A stretch of DNA of 64,000 nucleotides from contig JAFIEV010000046.1 in the NCBI GenBank assembly GCA_020832305.1, positions 186,001-250,000 on the forward strand, written 5' to 3'. Made by a program: the position numbers and the translations under genes. The notes beneath the pieces were generated by a model. The model searched no databases and was not told the DNA's origin. It worked only from the letters and a program-made list of their open reading frames with translations. The first letter of the stretch is position 1, and each line of letters begins with the position of its first letter. Shown piece by piece: positions 26,935 through 36,741 of this stretch. Origin of the DNA: Cyclobacteriaceae bacterium (lineage in GTDB: Bacteria > Bacteroidota > Bacteroidia > Cytophagales > Cyclobacteriaceae).

Positions 26935-29900
26935 ATGAAAAACAAAATACTAAGCCTAATTATTATGCTTTCAAGATTTACATTATTTGGCATAATAGTG
27001 CAATGTTTGATGATGAATTTACTCGTTGCCTATGATGGTAATGCCCAGCGTGCCATCAGCATTAAAAACGTGCATGTGCTGTTGGATCTTTCCGAGGTTA
27101 CCATTCGGGATGTATTCAATAATATTGAATCTGCAACGGAGTTTAAATTTCTCTACGACGAGCAAAACGTTGATAAAAATCAAAAGGTATCTTTAAAATC
27201 AGATAATGCATCCATAGCCGAAGTGTTGATGGATTTATCTCGTCAGACCAATCTCAAGTTTCGTCAGGTTGACAATGTAATAAATGTTTCGAAAAAAGGC
27301 TGGATAGAACAGCGGGTACTTGTGGAGGAGGAGATACCGGATCAGTCTGTAACCATTACAGGAAAAGTAATCTCCAGTGATAGTCCTGAAGGATTGCCAG
27401 GTGTAAACGTTGTGATTAAAGGCACGGTGCAGGGCACAGTGACCGATATCAACGGTAACTACAGCATTGATGTACCCGGTGCACAGTCTGTTTTGGTATT
27501 CAGTTCTGTCGGATATCTAAGCGAAGAGATCTCTGTGGGATCCAGATCTGTAATTAATGTAAATCTTACGGCAGATATCACTGCACTCGATGAAATTGTA
27601 ATTATTGGTTTTGGCGAGAAGAGCAGAAAGCTCATGACAGAGTCGATCGGCACAGTAGGGGCACAGCAAATCAATCAGGTTCCGGTGGTTTCTGCCGATC
27701 AGGCCATTCAGGGAAGGGTCTCAGGGGTACAGGTAACTGCTGTTGATGGCACACCTGGGGCGCCTGTTGCAATTCGAATCAGGGGTGTCGGTACAGTAGG
27801 TAACACGCAACCCTTGTTTGTAATCGATGGCGTACCTGTAGGGAATAACAGTGATGCCACCACCAACCCTTTATCTACAATAAACCCAGCTGATATCGAG
27901 AGTATATCAGTACTGAAAGATGCTTCTGCCGCCGCAGTTTATGGCGTGAGAGCAGCTAATGGTGTGGTATTGATAACAACCAAGAGAGGAAAGACGGGTA
28001 AGCCAACAATAAGCATAGACAGTTATTATGGAGTTCAGCAAATCCCGCGATTTAATGAATACAATTCAACGGAAGAATATGTGAGACTTGCGCAGGATGC
28101 TTTTAATAACTTTAACGCACAAAATAATCTGCAACCCGGAGATCCGAATTTTCAGTTTCTTCATCCCGATTTACAACCCGGAAGTCCTTTTTTGGATCGA
28201 AGCAATGAACTGGCCTGGAGAGAGGCAGCCCTGAATCAGGGAGCTCCAATGCAAAATCATAATTTAAGTATTTCAGGAGGCGGTGATAATTTTAATTATT
28301 TTGTATCAGGCGGTTACTTCAGCCAGCAGGCTACCGTCAGAAAATGGGATTTAGACCGGTATACCTTTAGGGCAAATGCTGATTTTAAAATCAATAAGAA
28401 TATACGCGTAGGGCAAACATTTACCGTTTCACACCAGGAAATATACAGAGGAATGAATGGTGGAGGTGATGGATTTCTTCTTCAAAATGCCGTAACGATG
28501 CCTCCGTTCTTCAATATTTTTGAAGACCCTAATAATCCGATACCCGGAAACCGCTATGGTTTTGATGGTAATAACGACCTGGCAGGCCTGGTAATTGGGA
28601 ATCAGGTAGGTATTAATGAAATCGTTGAAAGGTTAGACAGAAGAACACGTTTGCTGGGAAGTATTTACGGTGAAGTGGATATTACAGATGGCTTGACCTT
28701 TCGGTCGGTTGCTTCTGTCGATTTGATTACCAACAGAAATGATAACTGGAGACCAGAATACCTGGTAGCTGAAATGGGTCTCAACCGACCTGGTAATATA
28801 TTTGGAGACTCCAGGAGTGAAAGTGTTACCCAGGTATTTACCAATACACTTAATTACAGTAGAAACTTTGGGGATCATTATTTTGATTTTCTCGGAGGAT
28901 TGGAATATCAACAAATTAGAGGAACCGGTCTAAGTGTTGAAGGAAATGATTTCCTGAGTACCAGTCCAGACTTTTATCGTGTTGTAAATACAGGCAGAGG
29001 AAACCCATTTATCAGTGCAGGAGCCGGGCAGTCGGCATTTGTCGGATACATAGGAAGAATAAGTTACAATTATAAAGAGAAATACCTGCTTACTGGTACC
29101 GTCAGAAGAGACGGAACTTCCAACTTTTCACCCGTTGATAACCGGCGTTGGGGGACTTTCCCATCTTTTTCAGGTGCATGGCGTGTAAGTGAAGAGGATT
29201 TCTTTAATATAAGTGGCATCATCAATGAATTTAAAATCAGAGCCAGCTGGGGACAGCTGGGGAACTCCAATACGCAGCCTTTTCCTCATGTTTTCAGGGT
29301 CTCCACAACACCTGATTATGCCCTTGGAGGAAGCAATACGGTTCAGGCACCGGTTCCTATAAATTTTGTAAACGAAGACGTGGTTTGGGAAACGGTTGAA
29401 ACCATTGATATAGGTTTTGATATGTCTTTGTTTAATAACAAAGTAGATATTCTGGCAACTTATTATGACAGAACAACCAGAGATTTTCTATTCTCACTAC
29501 CTTTACCAGCTCTTACCGGCTTTGGCAGTACGCCAGTTAACCTCGGTACAGTAAGCAACCGTGGGGTTGAATTGGAAATCGGATATAGTAATACTTTTAA
29601 CAATGGATTGGGGATACAAATTTCCGGTAATGTAACGACCATTCGCAACAGATTGGAAGAACTTGCTCCCGGTCTTGAGGAGTTTACTTCGAGTGATATT
29701 TACAGAACCGCAATAGGCAAACCCATAGGGTATTTCTTCGGTTACAGAACCGATGGTCTCTGGCAAACGCAAGAAGAGATTGATGCCGTATTTACCGGCG
29801 GCTTTGAGGATGTGAATTCTCCGCAGGGTCCAAGGCCTGGAGATGTTCGCTTTCTCGATGTCAACGGACCTGGTGAAGAAACCCAGTTTTCCGGTGAGCC

Positions 29901-30462
29901 TGATGGCCGAATCGATTTCAACGATCGTACCTTTATAGGAAAAACCATCCCTTCATTTTTTTATGGCTTGAGTACCAATTTTTCCTATAAAGACTTTGAC
30001 TTGAATATCTTGTTTCAAGGTGTTGGTGATGTGCAGATTTATAATGAGGTCAGACGAAATGGGTTAAACCTTGGTGGTGCAGGAAGAAATATGCTGGTTG
30101 AAACTCAGGAAAGGTGGACCGGACCGGGCACCAGTAATTCTATACCCAGGGCTATTTCTGGTGATCTAAATCAGAATAACCGATTTTCTGACCGCTTTGT
30201 TGAAAATGCCGGTTTCTTAAGACTCAGGAATATACAGTTGGGGTATAACCTCCCGCAAAGCCTGCTCAATCGCTGGGAAGGATTTAAAAGTGGACGTATA
30301 TATGTAGGGGGCTCAAATCTCTTAACCTTTACCAACTATTCTGGCATGGACCCTGAAGTAATGACCTATGGTCAGAATTCAAATCAGATCGGTGCCGGTA
30401 CGGATAGTGGCAACATGCCGCAACCCAGGATTTATCAGTTAGGTATTCAATTGTCATTCTAA
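26935..30462 (+). CDS. SusC/RagA-type TonB-dependent transporter with STN domain
   Basis: A 1175-residue outer-membrane transporter. Signal peptide about 1-38; STN domain about 45-112 (VTIRDVFNNIESATEFKFLY, SIAEVLMDLSRQTNLKFRQV); carboxypeptidase-regulatory-like domain about 135-215 (ITGKVISSDSPEGLPGVNVV, GTVTDINGNYSIDVP); plug about 220-345 (LDEIVIIGFGEKSRKLMTES, PLFVIDGVPVG, AANGVVLITTKRG); barrel to the C-terminal LGIQLSF. The STN domain pairs with the upstream FecR. It is 11 nt from susD. The downstream cargo contains no classical polysaccharide hydrolase, which makes the ligand class unclear. Confidence 0.94.
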   Translation: MKNKILSLIIMLSRFTLFGIIVQCLMMNLLVAYDGNAQRAISIKNVHVLLDLSEVTIRDVFNNIESATEFKFLYDEQNVDKNQKVSLKSDNASIAEVLMDLSRQTNLKFRQVDNVINVSKKGWIEQRVLVEEEIPDQSVTITGKVISSDSPEGLPGVNVVIKGTVQGTVTDINGNYSIDVPGAQSVLVFSSVGYLSEEISVGSRSVINVNLTADITALDEIVIIGFGEKSRKLMTESIGTVGAQQINQVPVVSADQAIQGRVSGVQVTAVDGTPGAPVAIRIRGVGTVGNTQPLFVIDGVPVGNNSDATTNPLSTINPADIESISVLKDASAAAVYGVRAANGVVLITTKRGKTGKPTISIDSYYGVQQIPRFNEYNSTEEYVRLAQDAFNNFNAQNNLQPGDPNFQFLHPDLQPGSPFLDRSNELAWREAALNQGAPMQNHNLSISGGGDNFNYFVSGGYFSQQATVRKWDLDRYTFRANADFKINKNIRVGQTFTVSHQEIYRGMNGGGDGFLLQNAVTMPPFFNIFEDPNNPIPGNRYGFDGNNDLAGLVIGNQVGINEIVERLDRRTRLLGSIYGEVDITDGLTFRSVASVDLITNRNDNWRPEYLVAEMGLNRPGNIFGDSRSESVTQVFTNTLNYSRNFGDHYFDFLGGLEYQQIRGTGLSVEGNDFLSTSPDFYRVVNTGRGNPFISAGAGQSAFVGYIGRISYNYKEKYLLTGTVRRDGTSNFSPVDNRRWGTFPSFSGAWRVSEEDFFNISGIINEFKIRASWGQLGNSNTQPFPHVFRVSTTPDYALGGSNTVQAPVPINFVNEDVVWETVETIDIGFDMSLFNNKVDILATYYDRTTRDFLFSLPLPALTGFGSTPVNLGTVSNRGVELEIGYSNTFNNGLGIQISGNVTTIRNRLEELAPGLEEFTSSDIYRTAIGKPIGYFFGYRTDGLWQTQEEIDAVFTGGFEDVNSPQGPRPGDVRFLDVNGPGEETQFSGEPDGRIDFNDRTFIGKTIPSFFYGLSTNFSYKDFDLNILFQGVGDVQIYNEVRRNGLNLGGAGRNMLVETQERWTGPGTSNSIPRAISGDLNQNNRFSDRFVENAGFLRLRNIQLGYNLPQSLLNRWEGFKSGRIYVGGSNLLTFTNYSGMDPEVMTYGQNSNQIGAGTDSGNMPQPRIYQLGIQLSF

Positions 30463-30473
30463 AAGATCTTAAT

Positions 30474-32021
30474 ATGAAAACGATAAAAACAGGATTATTA
30501 ACCATCATCTTTTGCATGTCTGTTATTGTTTCATGTGAGGATAAGCTCAATCTGGCTCCACTGGGTGAGCTCAATTCTGAAACATTCTACCGAACCTTCG
30601 ATGATTTCGAGGCAGCCTCATTGGGCCCATATAGCACCATGTTGAATTTTTATTATGATCAGTTTGGATTAGGTCATTATAATGGGATGGAATATCCCTC
30701 AGATGATAGCCGACACCCCGAGCAAGGCAATAATAATAATGTGGATTTTATCTGGTTGCCCAATAATGGTGATTTTAACCATTTTTACACCGAATCATAC
30801 AAAGGTGTAATGCGGGCCAATACCATTCTTAACAGGCTGCCAGGCTCAGAGTTAACAGAATCACAAAGAGCCAGGTTTGAAGCAGAAGCCAGGTTTATGC
30901 GCGGGCATTTTTACTTCATTCTGGCAACGCAATTTGGAACACCGCCTCTTGTCACTGAAGCCATAACAAGTCTCGAAAACTCCAGAATTGGCAATTCCCA
31001 ACCGGGTCAGATTCTCGACTTTGTTGAACAGGATTTTCTTTTTGCAAAGCAAAATCTGCCTGCCCAATGGGATGCTGCCAATGTTGGACGCGCCACAAGT
31101 GGAGCAGCTACTGCTTATCTGGGAAAAGTCTTCCTGTACAGGGAAAAGTATCAGGATGCTGTAAGAGAATTCAATGAAGTGGTAAGCAGCCAGCGGTATT
31201 CTTTAACTGCTGATTTTGGATCTAATTTTGCTGAAAGTCAGCAAAATAACTCAGAATCTATTTTCGAAATACAGTTTTCCAGAGGAGATTTTAATCCATG
31301 GCTTCCGGTGGATTTCGGATTAAATGAAAACCAAAATGTAGGTCATGCCGGAACAGGCCGTACCATTGTATTCAGAGCGGCTTGTTTTTTGGGGAATTGT
31401 GCCCCCGGTGCCAATGGACAAGGTTATGGCAGGGTGCATGTTACGCAATCATTGCAAAACGAATTCGAACCCGGAGATCCCAGGATTTTTCATACCTTTT
31501 TCGTAGCAGGAGAAAATTATTTTGGAACTCCCTTTAACCCTGCATGGTCTATTACAGGCGCTACACCATCGAAATATCTACGGGATTTCATTTCTTACAG
31601 CGAACCAAATGCCGGCTCTAACAACGAAAGGTTGATACGTCTGGCCGATGTTATGTTAATGCTGGCAGAAGCTGAATTACTTGGAAATAATAATGTAGAC
31701 AGGGCGGCAGACCTGATTAATGAGGTAAGAAGGAGAGCTGACCCTTCAGGTAACATTCTCCCTGATCGTTCTTCAGCTGTCACCGCAGATCAAATGATGC
31801 AATGGCTTATGCATGAAAGAAGGGTAGAACTCGCCCTGGAAGGTCATAGATACAATGACCTTGTGAGATGGCATAAAGCAGGAATCATCAATATCCCTAC
31901 AGATATAGATTTTGGCAGTACTTTGGCCAATCAAAACTGGAGAGAAACACATCTTTTAAAGCCAATTCCTCAAAGAGAACTCGATCTGGTGCCTGAATTA
32001 ACTCAGAACCCAGGGTACTAA
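30474..32021 (+). CDS. SusD/RagB-family outer-membrane lipoprotein
   Basis: A 515-residue SusD homologue, lipoprotein Cys21 (SVIVSC) followed by acidic EDK. Contains the SusD N-terminal fold (FYRTFDDFEAASLGPYSTML, ARFMRGHFYFILATQFGTPP) and the RagB/SusD C-terminal signature (RLADVMLMLAEAELLG, WLMHERRVELALEGHRYNDLVRW, LKPIPQRELDLVPELTQNPGY). Pairs with the SusC gene 11 nt upstream as lid and ligand-binding protein. Confidence 0.94.
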   Translation: MKTIKTGLLTIIFCMSVIVSCEDKLNLAPLGELNSETFYRTFDDFEAASLGPYSTMLNFYYDQFGLGHYNGMEYPSDDSRHPEQGNNNNVDFIWLPNNGDFNHFYTESYKGVMRANTILNRLPGSELTESQRARFEAEARFMRGHFYFILATQFGTPPLVTEAITSLENSRIGNSQPGQILDFVEQDFLFAKQNLPAQWDAANVGRATSGAATAYLGKVFLYREKYQDAVREFNEVVSSQRYSLTADFGSNFAESQQNNSESIFEIQFSRGDFNPWLPVDFGLNENQNVGHAGTGRTIVFRAACFLGNCAPGANGQGYGRVHVTQSLQNEFEPGDPRIFHTFFVAGENYFGTPFNPAWSITGATPSKYLRDFISYSEPNAGSNNERLIRLADVMLMLAEAELLGNNNVDRAADLINEVRRRADPSGNILPDRSSAVTADQMMQWLMHERRVELALEGHRYNDLVRWHKAGIINIPTDIDFGSTLANQNWRETHLLKPIPQRELDLVPELTQNPGY

Positions 32022-32035
32022 TAATCTTTATTTAT

Positions 32036-32072
32036 ACAGCCAAAACGGGTTTAATTCACCCGTTTTGGCTGT
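32036..32072 (+). terminator. Long hairpin after susD (probable terminator)
   Basis: ACAGCCAAAACGGGT (32036-32050), 7-nt loop, ACCCGTTTTGGCTGT (32058-32072) gives a perfect 15-bp stem. The downstream tail TATCCTATTA is not a proper U-tract, so termination may be partial, allowing read-through into the CRTAC1-like gene at 32112. Confidence 0.65.
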
Positions 32073-32111
32073 TATCCTATTACAGGTTTTATACTTATTA
32101 TGTATTAATTT

Positions 32112-35100
32112 ATGCGAAACCTCTGTCTGTTGTTGATCACATTCAATTTTTTTCTTTCATGCAACCTGCCTTCAGACAGAGAAAAGCTTTTTGAAGCAAT
32201 CCCTTCCCGGCATAGCAATGTTGATTTTTCTAATATTATAAATACCAACGATACTTTCAATGCGCTCAATTTCGACTATATATATAATGGCGGTGGCGTT
32301 GCGGTAGGTGATATCAACAACGATGGTTTGCCCGATCTTTTTTTCTCAGGTAATATGGTTTCTTCCAAACTATACCTGAATAAAGGCAATTTTGTATTCG
32401 AAGACATAACAGAATCTGCCGGGGTATCAACCCACGTATGGATTACCGGTGTGTCTATGGTAGATATTAACCATGATGGATTTACAGATATGTATCTCTG
32501 TGTTGCCAGCAAAGATTCTACGCTGAGTAAAAATCTCCTGTTCATCAACAATGGAGATAATACTTTCACAGAATCTGCGGCTCAGTATGGTCTTGATGAT
32601 GCAGGATACAGCACCCATGCCGCCTTTTTTGATTATGATGGTGACGGAGACCTCGATGTGTATGTTCTCACGAATGCCTATGTTAGCTCCAATAGAAATG
32701 TGGTGCGCCAGAAAAAAACCGATGGAGAAAGTGTCAGCACCGACCGATTGTATCGCAACAACGGGGATGGCACCTTTACCAATGTCTCAAGGGAGGCAGG
32801 TATACTTATAGAGGGTTACGGTCTGGGTGTAGCCATTGCCGATATCAACCGCGATGGATGGCCGGATATCTATGTAGCCAATGATTTCATCACCAATGAC
32901 CTGCTTTGGATCAACAACCAGGATGGCACTTTTACAGACAAGGCAAGTGAATACCTCAAACACCAAAGCTTTAATGGTATGGGTGTGGATATTGCTGATT
33001 TTAATAATGACGGACTGGTCGATATTGTGGTAATGGATATGTTGCCACCTGACAATTTGAGGCAAAAGACCATGTTCCCTGATATCAACTACAACCAATT
33101 CAGAATGATTTTATCACTGGGATATACACCACAATACGTGCGAAATACCCTGCAACTCAATAACGGAAACAATACTTTTAGTGAAATAGGTCTAATGGCG
33201 GGTATCCATGAAACCGATTGGAGCTGGGCGCCACTTTTTGCCGATTTCGATAATAGCGGATTTAAAGACCTATTTATTACCAATGGCTATCGAAAAGATG
33301 TAACCAATCTCGATTTTATTTCCTACAATATGGAGCAAAAAGTGTTTGGTACAGAAGAGGCCAAACATGAGGAAGCCATGCGCCAGCTGGCGAAATTGCA
33401 GGGAGCACATATTCATAACTACATGTTCAAAAACCCGGGTTCTCTTATTTTTGAAGACGTTTCTCATGACTGGGGTTTTGGCGAAGCAACCTATTCCAAT
33501 GGCGCCGCTTTTGCCGACCTCGACAATGATGGCGATCTCGATTTGATCATCAATAATATTGACCTTGAAGCTTCTTTGTTCAAAAACCATTCAGATAAGT
33601 TATCCGAAAACAACTATTTGCAAATAAGGCTACTGGGTTCTGATAAAAACACCATGGCGCTGGGATCTCAAGTGACGCTGCAGACCGGAAATACAAAACA
33701 GTTTTATGAACACTACATCCACCGGGGTTATAAATCGACCGTATCCGATGTGATTCATTTTGGCCTCGGCAAAACGAATGTTGTTGATCACCTTATGGTT
33801 GTCTGGCCCGATGGAAAAGTTACTGAGATAAATGGAGTCAATGCCAATCAAAGGATTGAAATATCGTATCAAGATGCTTCAGAGAAATCAATTGATGAGA
33901 ATGAACTGGATGAAACGACTGGAGATCAATTATTTAAGAGACACAGCCTTTCAGGGCTTGATTACAAACATCAGGTAATCAATTATGCTGATTTCTACGA
34001 TCAGTTTTTATTGCCGCATAAATTTTCAAGAAACGGACCGGGCATTGCAGTTGGCGATATCAATGGAGATGGACTGGAAGATTTTTATATCGGAGGTGCG
34101 GCAGGTTTTCCGGGTACATTCTTTATAAGAAACCAAAATGGCTTTGAGCAGCGCAGTCATGATTTGCATATTGAAAATGAAGATTTGGGAGTTTTACTTT
34201 TCGATGCAAACGGAAATGGTTTTCCCGATCTTTATGTGGTAAGTGGTGGCAACTCTTATCACAAAAGTGAAAAAGAGAAATTCAGAGACAGATTGTATTT
34301 CAATGACGGATCAGGAAAATTCACATGGCAACCGGAAGCGTTGCCTGATATTTTTACCAGTGGGTCTAAGGTAACAGCCGCCGATTTTGATGGCGACGGA
34401 GATCTTGATCTGTTTGTGGGTGGTCGAATCATTCCCGGTGAATACCCATTGCCGGCGAGAAGCTATATTTTGCGTAATAACAATGGGGTTTTTGAAGATG
34501 TCAGTGAACAGGTATTGCCCCAGTTGAAGCAGTTGGGTTTGGTCACCGATGCTATATGGACCGATTTTGATCAGGATGGAAAAATTGATCTGATAGTGGT
34601 AGGTGAATGGATGCCCGTAACCTTTTTTAAAAATGAAAATGGCATCTTTAAAAATGTTACCGGTAATTCAGGAACAGGTCATCTGAAAGGATGGTGGAAC
34701 AGCATAGCTGCCGGAGACTTCAACAAAGATGGTAAAATGGATTATATCGTAGGAAATCTCGGACTCAACACAAAGCTCAAAGCTGATGCCAAAATGCCTT
34801 TGAGAATGTATGCCGATGATTTTGACCAAAACGGCAGCATCGATCCCATTATGAGCCGATACATACAGGGCAGAGAGCATGTGATCCATCCCAGAGATAA
34901 CCTCATTAAACAAATTGCTTCTATGAAAAGGCGCTTTCCAAAATACCACATATATGGTGAATCAGATATTTCAACCACACTTACCAAAGATGAAATTAGA
35001 AATTCTTATAGCCTGGAGGCCAATTTTATGGAGTCTGCTTATTTGGAAAACCTTGGCAATGGGATGTTTTCACTCAAAGCCCTGCCTGAAGAGGCGCAGA

Positions 35101-35597
35101 TTGCTCCTGTTTTTGGCCTCCTTGTAAGGGATTTTGATGGCGATGGTAACCCGGATGTATTGATTGCAGGTAACAGCTATGCTACTGAAATTCATTCAGG
35201 CTGGTACGATGCCGGAAAGGGGCTGTTACTCCGTGGAGATGGAAAAGGAAATTTTGATCCGGTTCATCATAGTCAATCAGGTTTTTTTGCTGACACAGAT
35301 GCCAAAGGGATGGCCGAATTGCAAGTAGATGAATTTACCGGGCTTATTTTGGTAGCTTCTAATGAAGATTCATTGGCAACTTTTATGATCAACTATGATG
35401 GGGGAGAAAGGGTCTTTAATCCAAAACCTGATGATTATAAGGCCAATTTGTATTACGATCATCATCGGTTTTCAGTAGTGGAATTTCAATATGGCTCGGG
35501 TTATTTGTCTCATTCCAGCCGATATTTTAGGGTTCCGAAGGAAGTAGTGAACATTGAAATGGTAAATTACAAAGGTGATAAGCGTATAATTCGGTAA
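32112..35597 (+). CDS. CRTAC1/ASPIC-like lipoprotein with FG-GAP/VCBS calcium repeats
   Basis: A 1161-residue lipoprotein (Cys17, FFLSC). Two blocks of FG-GAP/VCBS-type repeats carry the calcium-loop motif DxDxDGxxD many times. Block 1 includes DINNDGLPD, DYDGDGDLD, DINRDGWPD and DLDNDGDLD; block 2 includes DINGDGLED, DFDGDGDLD, DFDQDGKID and DFDGDGNPD. They flank an ASPIC/UnbV domain (about 510-590: YIHRGYKSTVSDVIHFGLG, VVWPDGKVTEI). Two seven-bladed propellers are expected. Such proteins are common after SusCD pairs in marine Bacteroidota and may bind ligand or calcium; no enzyme activity is established. Located 90 nt after susD in the same orientation. Confidence 0.88.
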   Translation: MRNLCLLLITFNFFLSCNLPSDREKLFEAIPSRHSNVDFSNIINTNDTFNALNFDYIYNGGGVAVGDINNDGLPDLFFSGNMVSSKLYLNKGNFVFEDITESAGVSTHVWITGVSMVDINHDGFTDMYLCVASKDSTLSKNLLFINNGDNTFTESAAQYGLDDAGYSTHAAFFDYDGDGDLDVYVLTNAYVSSNRNVVRQKKTDGESVSTDRLYRNNGDGTFTNVSREAGILIEGYGLGVAIADINRDGWPDIYVANDFITNDLLWINNQDGTFTDKASEYLKHQSFNGMGVDIADFNNDGLVDIVVMDMLPPDNLRQKTMFPDINYNQFRMILSLGYTPQYVRNTLQLNNGNNTFSEIGLMAGIHETDWSWAPLFADFDNSGFKDLFITNGYRKDVTNLDFISYNMEQKVFGTEEAKHEEAMRQLAKLQGAHIHNYMFKNPGSLIFEDVSHDWGFGEATYSNGAAFADLDNDGDLDLIINNIDLEASLFKNHSDKLSENNYLQIRLLGSDKNTMALGSQVTLQTGNTKQFYEHYIHRGYKSTVSDVIHFGLGKTNVVDHLMVVWPDGKVTEINGVNANQRIEISYQDASEKSIDENELDETTGDQLFKRHSLSGLDYKHQVINYADFYDQFLLPHKFSRNGPGIAVGDINGDGLEDFYIGGAAGFPGTFFIRNQNGFEQRSHDLHIENEDLGVLLFDANGNGFPDLYVVSGGNSYHKSEKEKFRDRLYFNDGSGKFTWQPEALPDIFTSGSKVTAADFDGDGDLDLFVGGRIIPGEYPLPARSYILRNNNGVFEDVSEQVLPQLKQLGLVTDAIWTDFDQDGKIDLIVVGEWMPVTFFKNENGIFKNVTGNSGTGHLKGWWNSIAAGDFNKDGKMDYIVGNLGLNTKLKADAKMPLRMYADDFDQNGSIDPIMSRYIQGREHVIHPRDNLIKQIASMKRRFPKYHIYGESDISTTLTKDEIRNSYSLEANFMESAYLENLGNGMFSLKALPEEAQIAPVFGLLVRDFDGDGNPDVLIAGNSYATEIHSGWYDAGKGLLLRGDGKGNFDPVHHSQSGFFADTDAKGMAELQVDEFTGLILVASNEDSLATFMINYDGGERVFNPKPDDYKANLYYDHHRFSVVEFQYGSGYLSHSSRYFRVPKEVVNIEMVNYKGDKRIIR

Positions 35598-35649
35598 AAT
35601 TAAATTAATTTTTTAAAAAATATCTTTTTTAACGATTAAAATAATCGGC

Positions 35650-36720
35650 ATGATAAAGCGTCATAAACTACTTTGGATCTGTTTATTATCACTCTTTCTT
35701 AAACATCCAGTTCTTGCAATCCCTAAAATCATTTTTGACTCTGATATAGCGAGAGTAGATAGTACTGGTCGTGATATATCAGATATTGATGATCTGGCAG
35801 CTTTGACCATTTTGAATGCATTGGCAAATAAAAAATTAATTGAAATTATTGCTATTGTCACTAATTCTCGGTCGAATAAGGTAGTTGAAATGATTGATGC
35901 TATAAATACCTATTATAACAACCCTGGCATACCCATTGGACTCAAAGAAGGTAGTTCATGGATAGTTGAAGATAAAAACAGTTATGCCAGGCTTATCTCC
36001 GGCAAATTTAAATATACACAGCGCACCATAGACGCACCTTCATCAACAGAGTTGTTGCGAAAAGTTCTATCAGAGGTATCTAAAAATGATACTGTTATCT
36101 ATATACATGCAGATTGTATTTCGACCTATGATTTTCTAAGCATTGCATCCTTTTTGGAGTCAGGTGCTGATGCGATTTCCCCTCTGACCGGATGGGAGCT
36201 TTTAAATGCAAAAGTTGATAAGTTTGTTTCCTTTATTCCTTGTTTGCCAAACAAGGGTGTATCAGACAATTGTCCGGCCTGGAGCAATCAACCTTCAACG
36301 GATGTTTCAAAGCTTCAGTATTTTTTGGACAATTACCAAAATTCGCTTATCGGAAATACTACCACTGTTCAAGATGCACATTTCCCAACTAAGTTGTGGG
36401 AACAGTCAGATGATAACCCTGTTAAAATAGCTTACCAGCACTATTATTCAAAAACGCCACCTCCATGGCATGGTTCAAATGAGATACCTGATTCAATAAG
36501 TAATTATGGCGATGGTTTAGGCGCTTTTTATTTGCTCACAAGTAATGACCATTTATTTACTCAGATTCACAAGGGGTCTTTTATAATAGATCAGGATAGC
36601 AAATTAAGATGGTCGGAAACTAAAAACAGGGAAAACCACAGGTATTTCTATGCTGAACCTAAAACTCGTAAAGAACTTTGGGTTTTACTTGATGAGCTTA
36701 TATGTCATAAACCTAAATAA
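35650..36720 (+). CDS. Secreted nucleoside-hydrolase-fold protein
   Basis: A 356-residue secreted protein of the inosine/uridine-preferring nucleoside hydrolase superfamily. Signal peptide about 1-24 (LLWICLLSLFLKHPVLA). The ribose/calcium-binding Asp cluster is present in modified form: IIFDSDIA, then DISDIDDLAALTIL instead of the usual DTDPGxDD, with an insertion (ARVDSTGR) between the two halves. Later family elements include VIYIHADCIS and NYGDGLGAFYLL. The gene is AT-richer than the transporter and kinase genes that follow. A decayed partial copy lies at 44178-44425. It probably cleaves an N- or O-ribosyl-like bond in the periplasm; the true substrate is unknown. Confidence 0.8.
   Translation: MIKRHKLLWICLLSLFLKHPVLAIPKIIFDSDIARVDSTGRDISDIDDLAALTILNALANKKLIEIIAIVTNSRSNKVVEMIDAINTYYNNPGIPIGLKEGSSWIVEDKNSYARLISGKFKYTQRTIDAPSSTELLRKVLSEVSKNDTVIYIHADCISTYDFLSIASFLESGADAISPLTGWELLNAKVDKFVSFIPCLPNKGVSDNCPAWSNQPSTDVSKLQYFLDNYQNSLIGNTTTVQDAHFPTKLWEQSDDNPVKIAYQHYYSKTPPPWHGSNEIPDSISNYGDGLGAFYLLTSNDHLFTQIHKGSFIIDQDSKLRWSETKNRENHRYFYAEPKTRKELWVLLDELICHKPK
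35772..35842 (+). repeat. 71-bp exact direct repeat, copy 1
   Basis: Positions 35772-35842 are identical base for base to 44329-44399. Copy 1 lies inside the intact nucleoside-hydrolase-like gene, over the DISDIDDLAAL region; copy 2 lies in its remnant. The copies are 8557 bp apart and bracket the transporter/kinase/DUF1593/SGNH genes. Confidence 0.95.
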
Positions 36721-36741
36721 TTAACTTAAAATATATCAATT

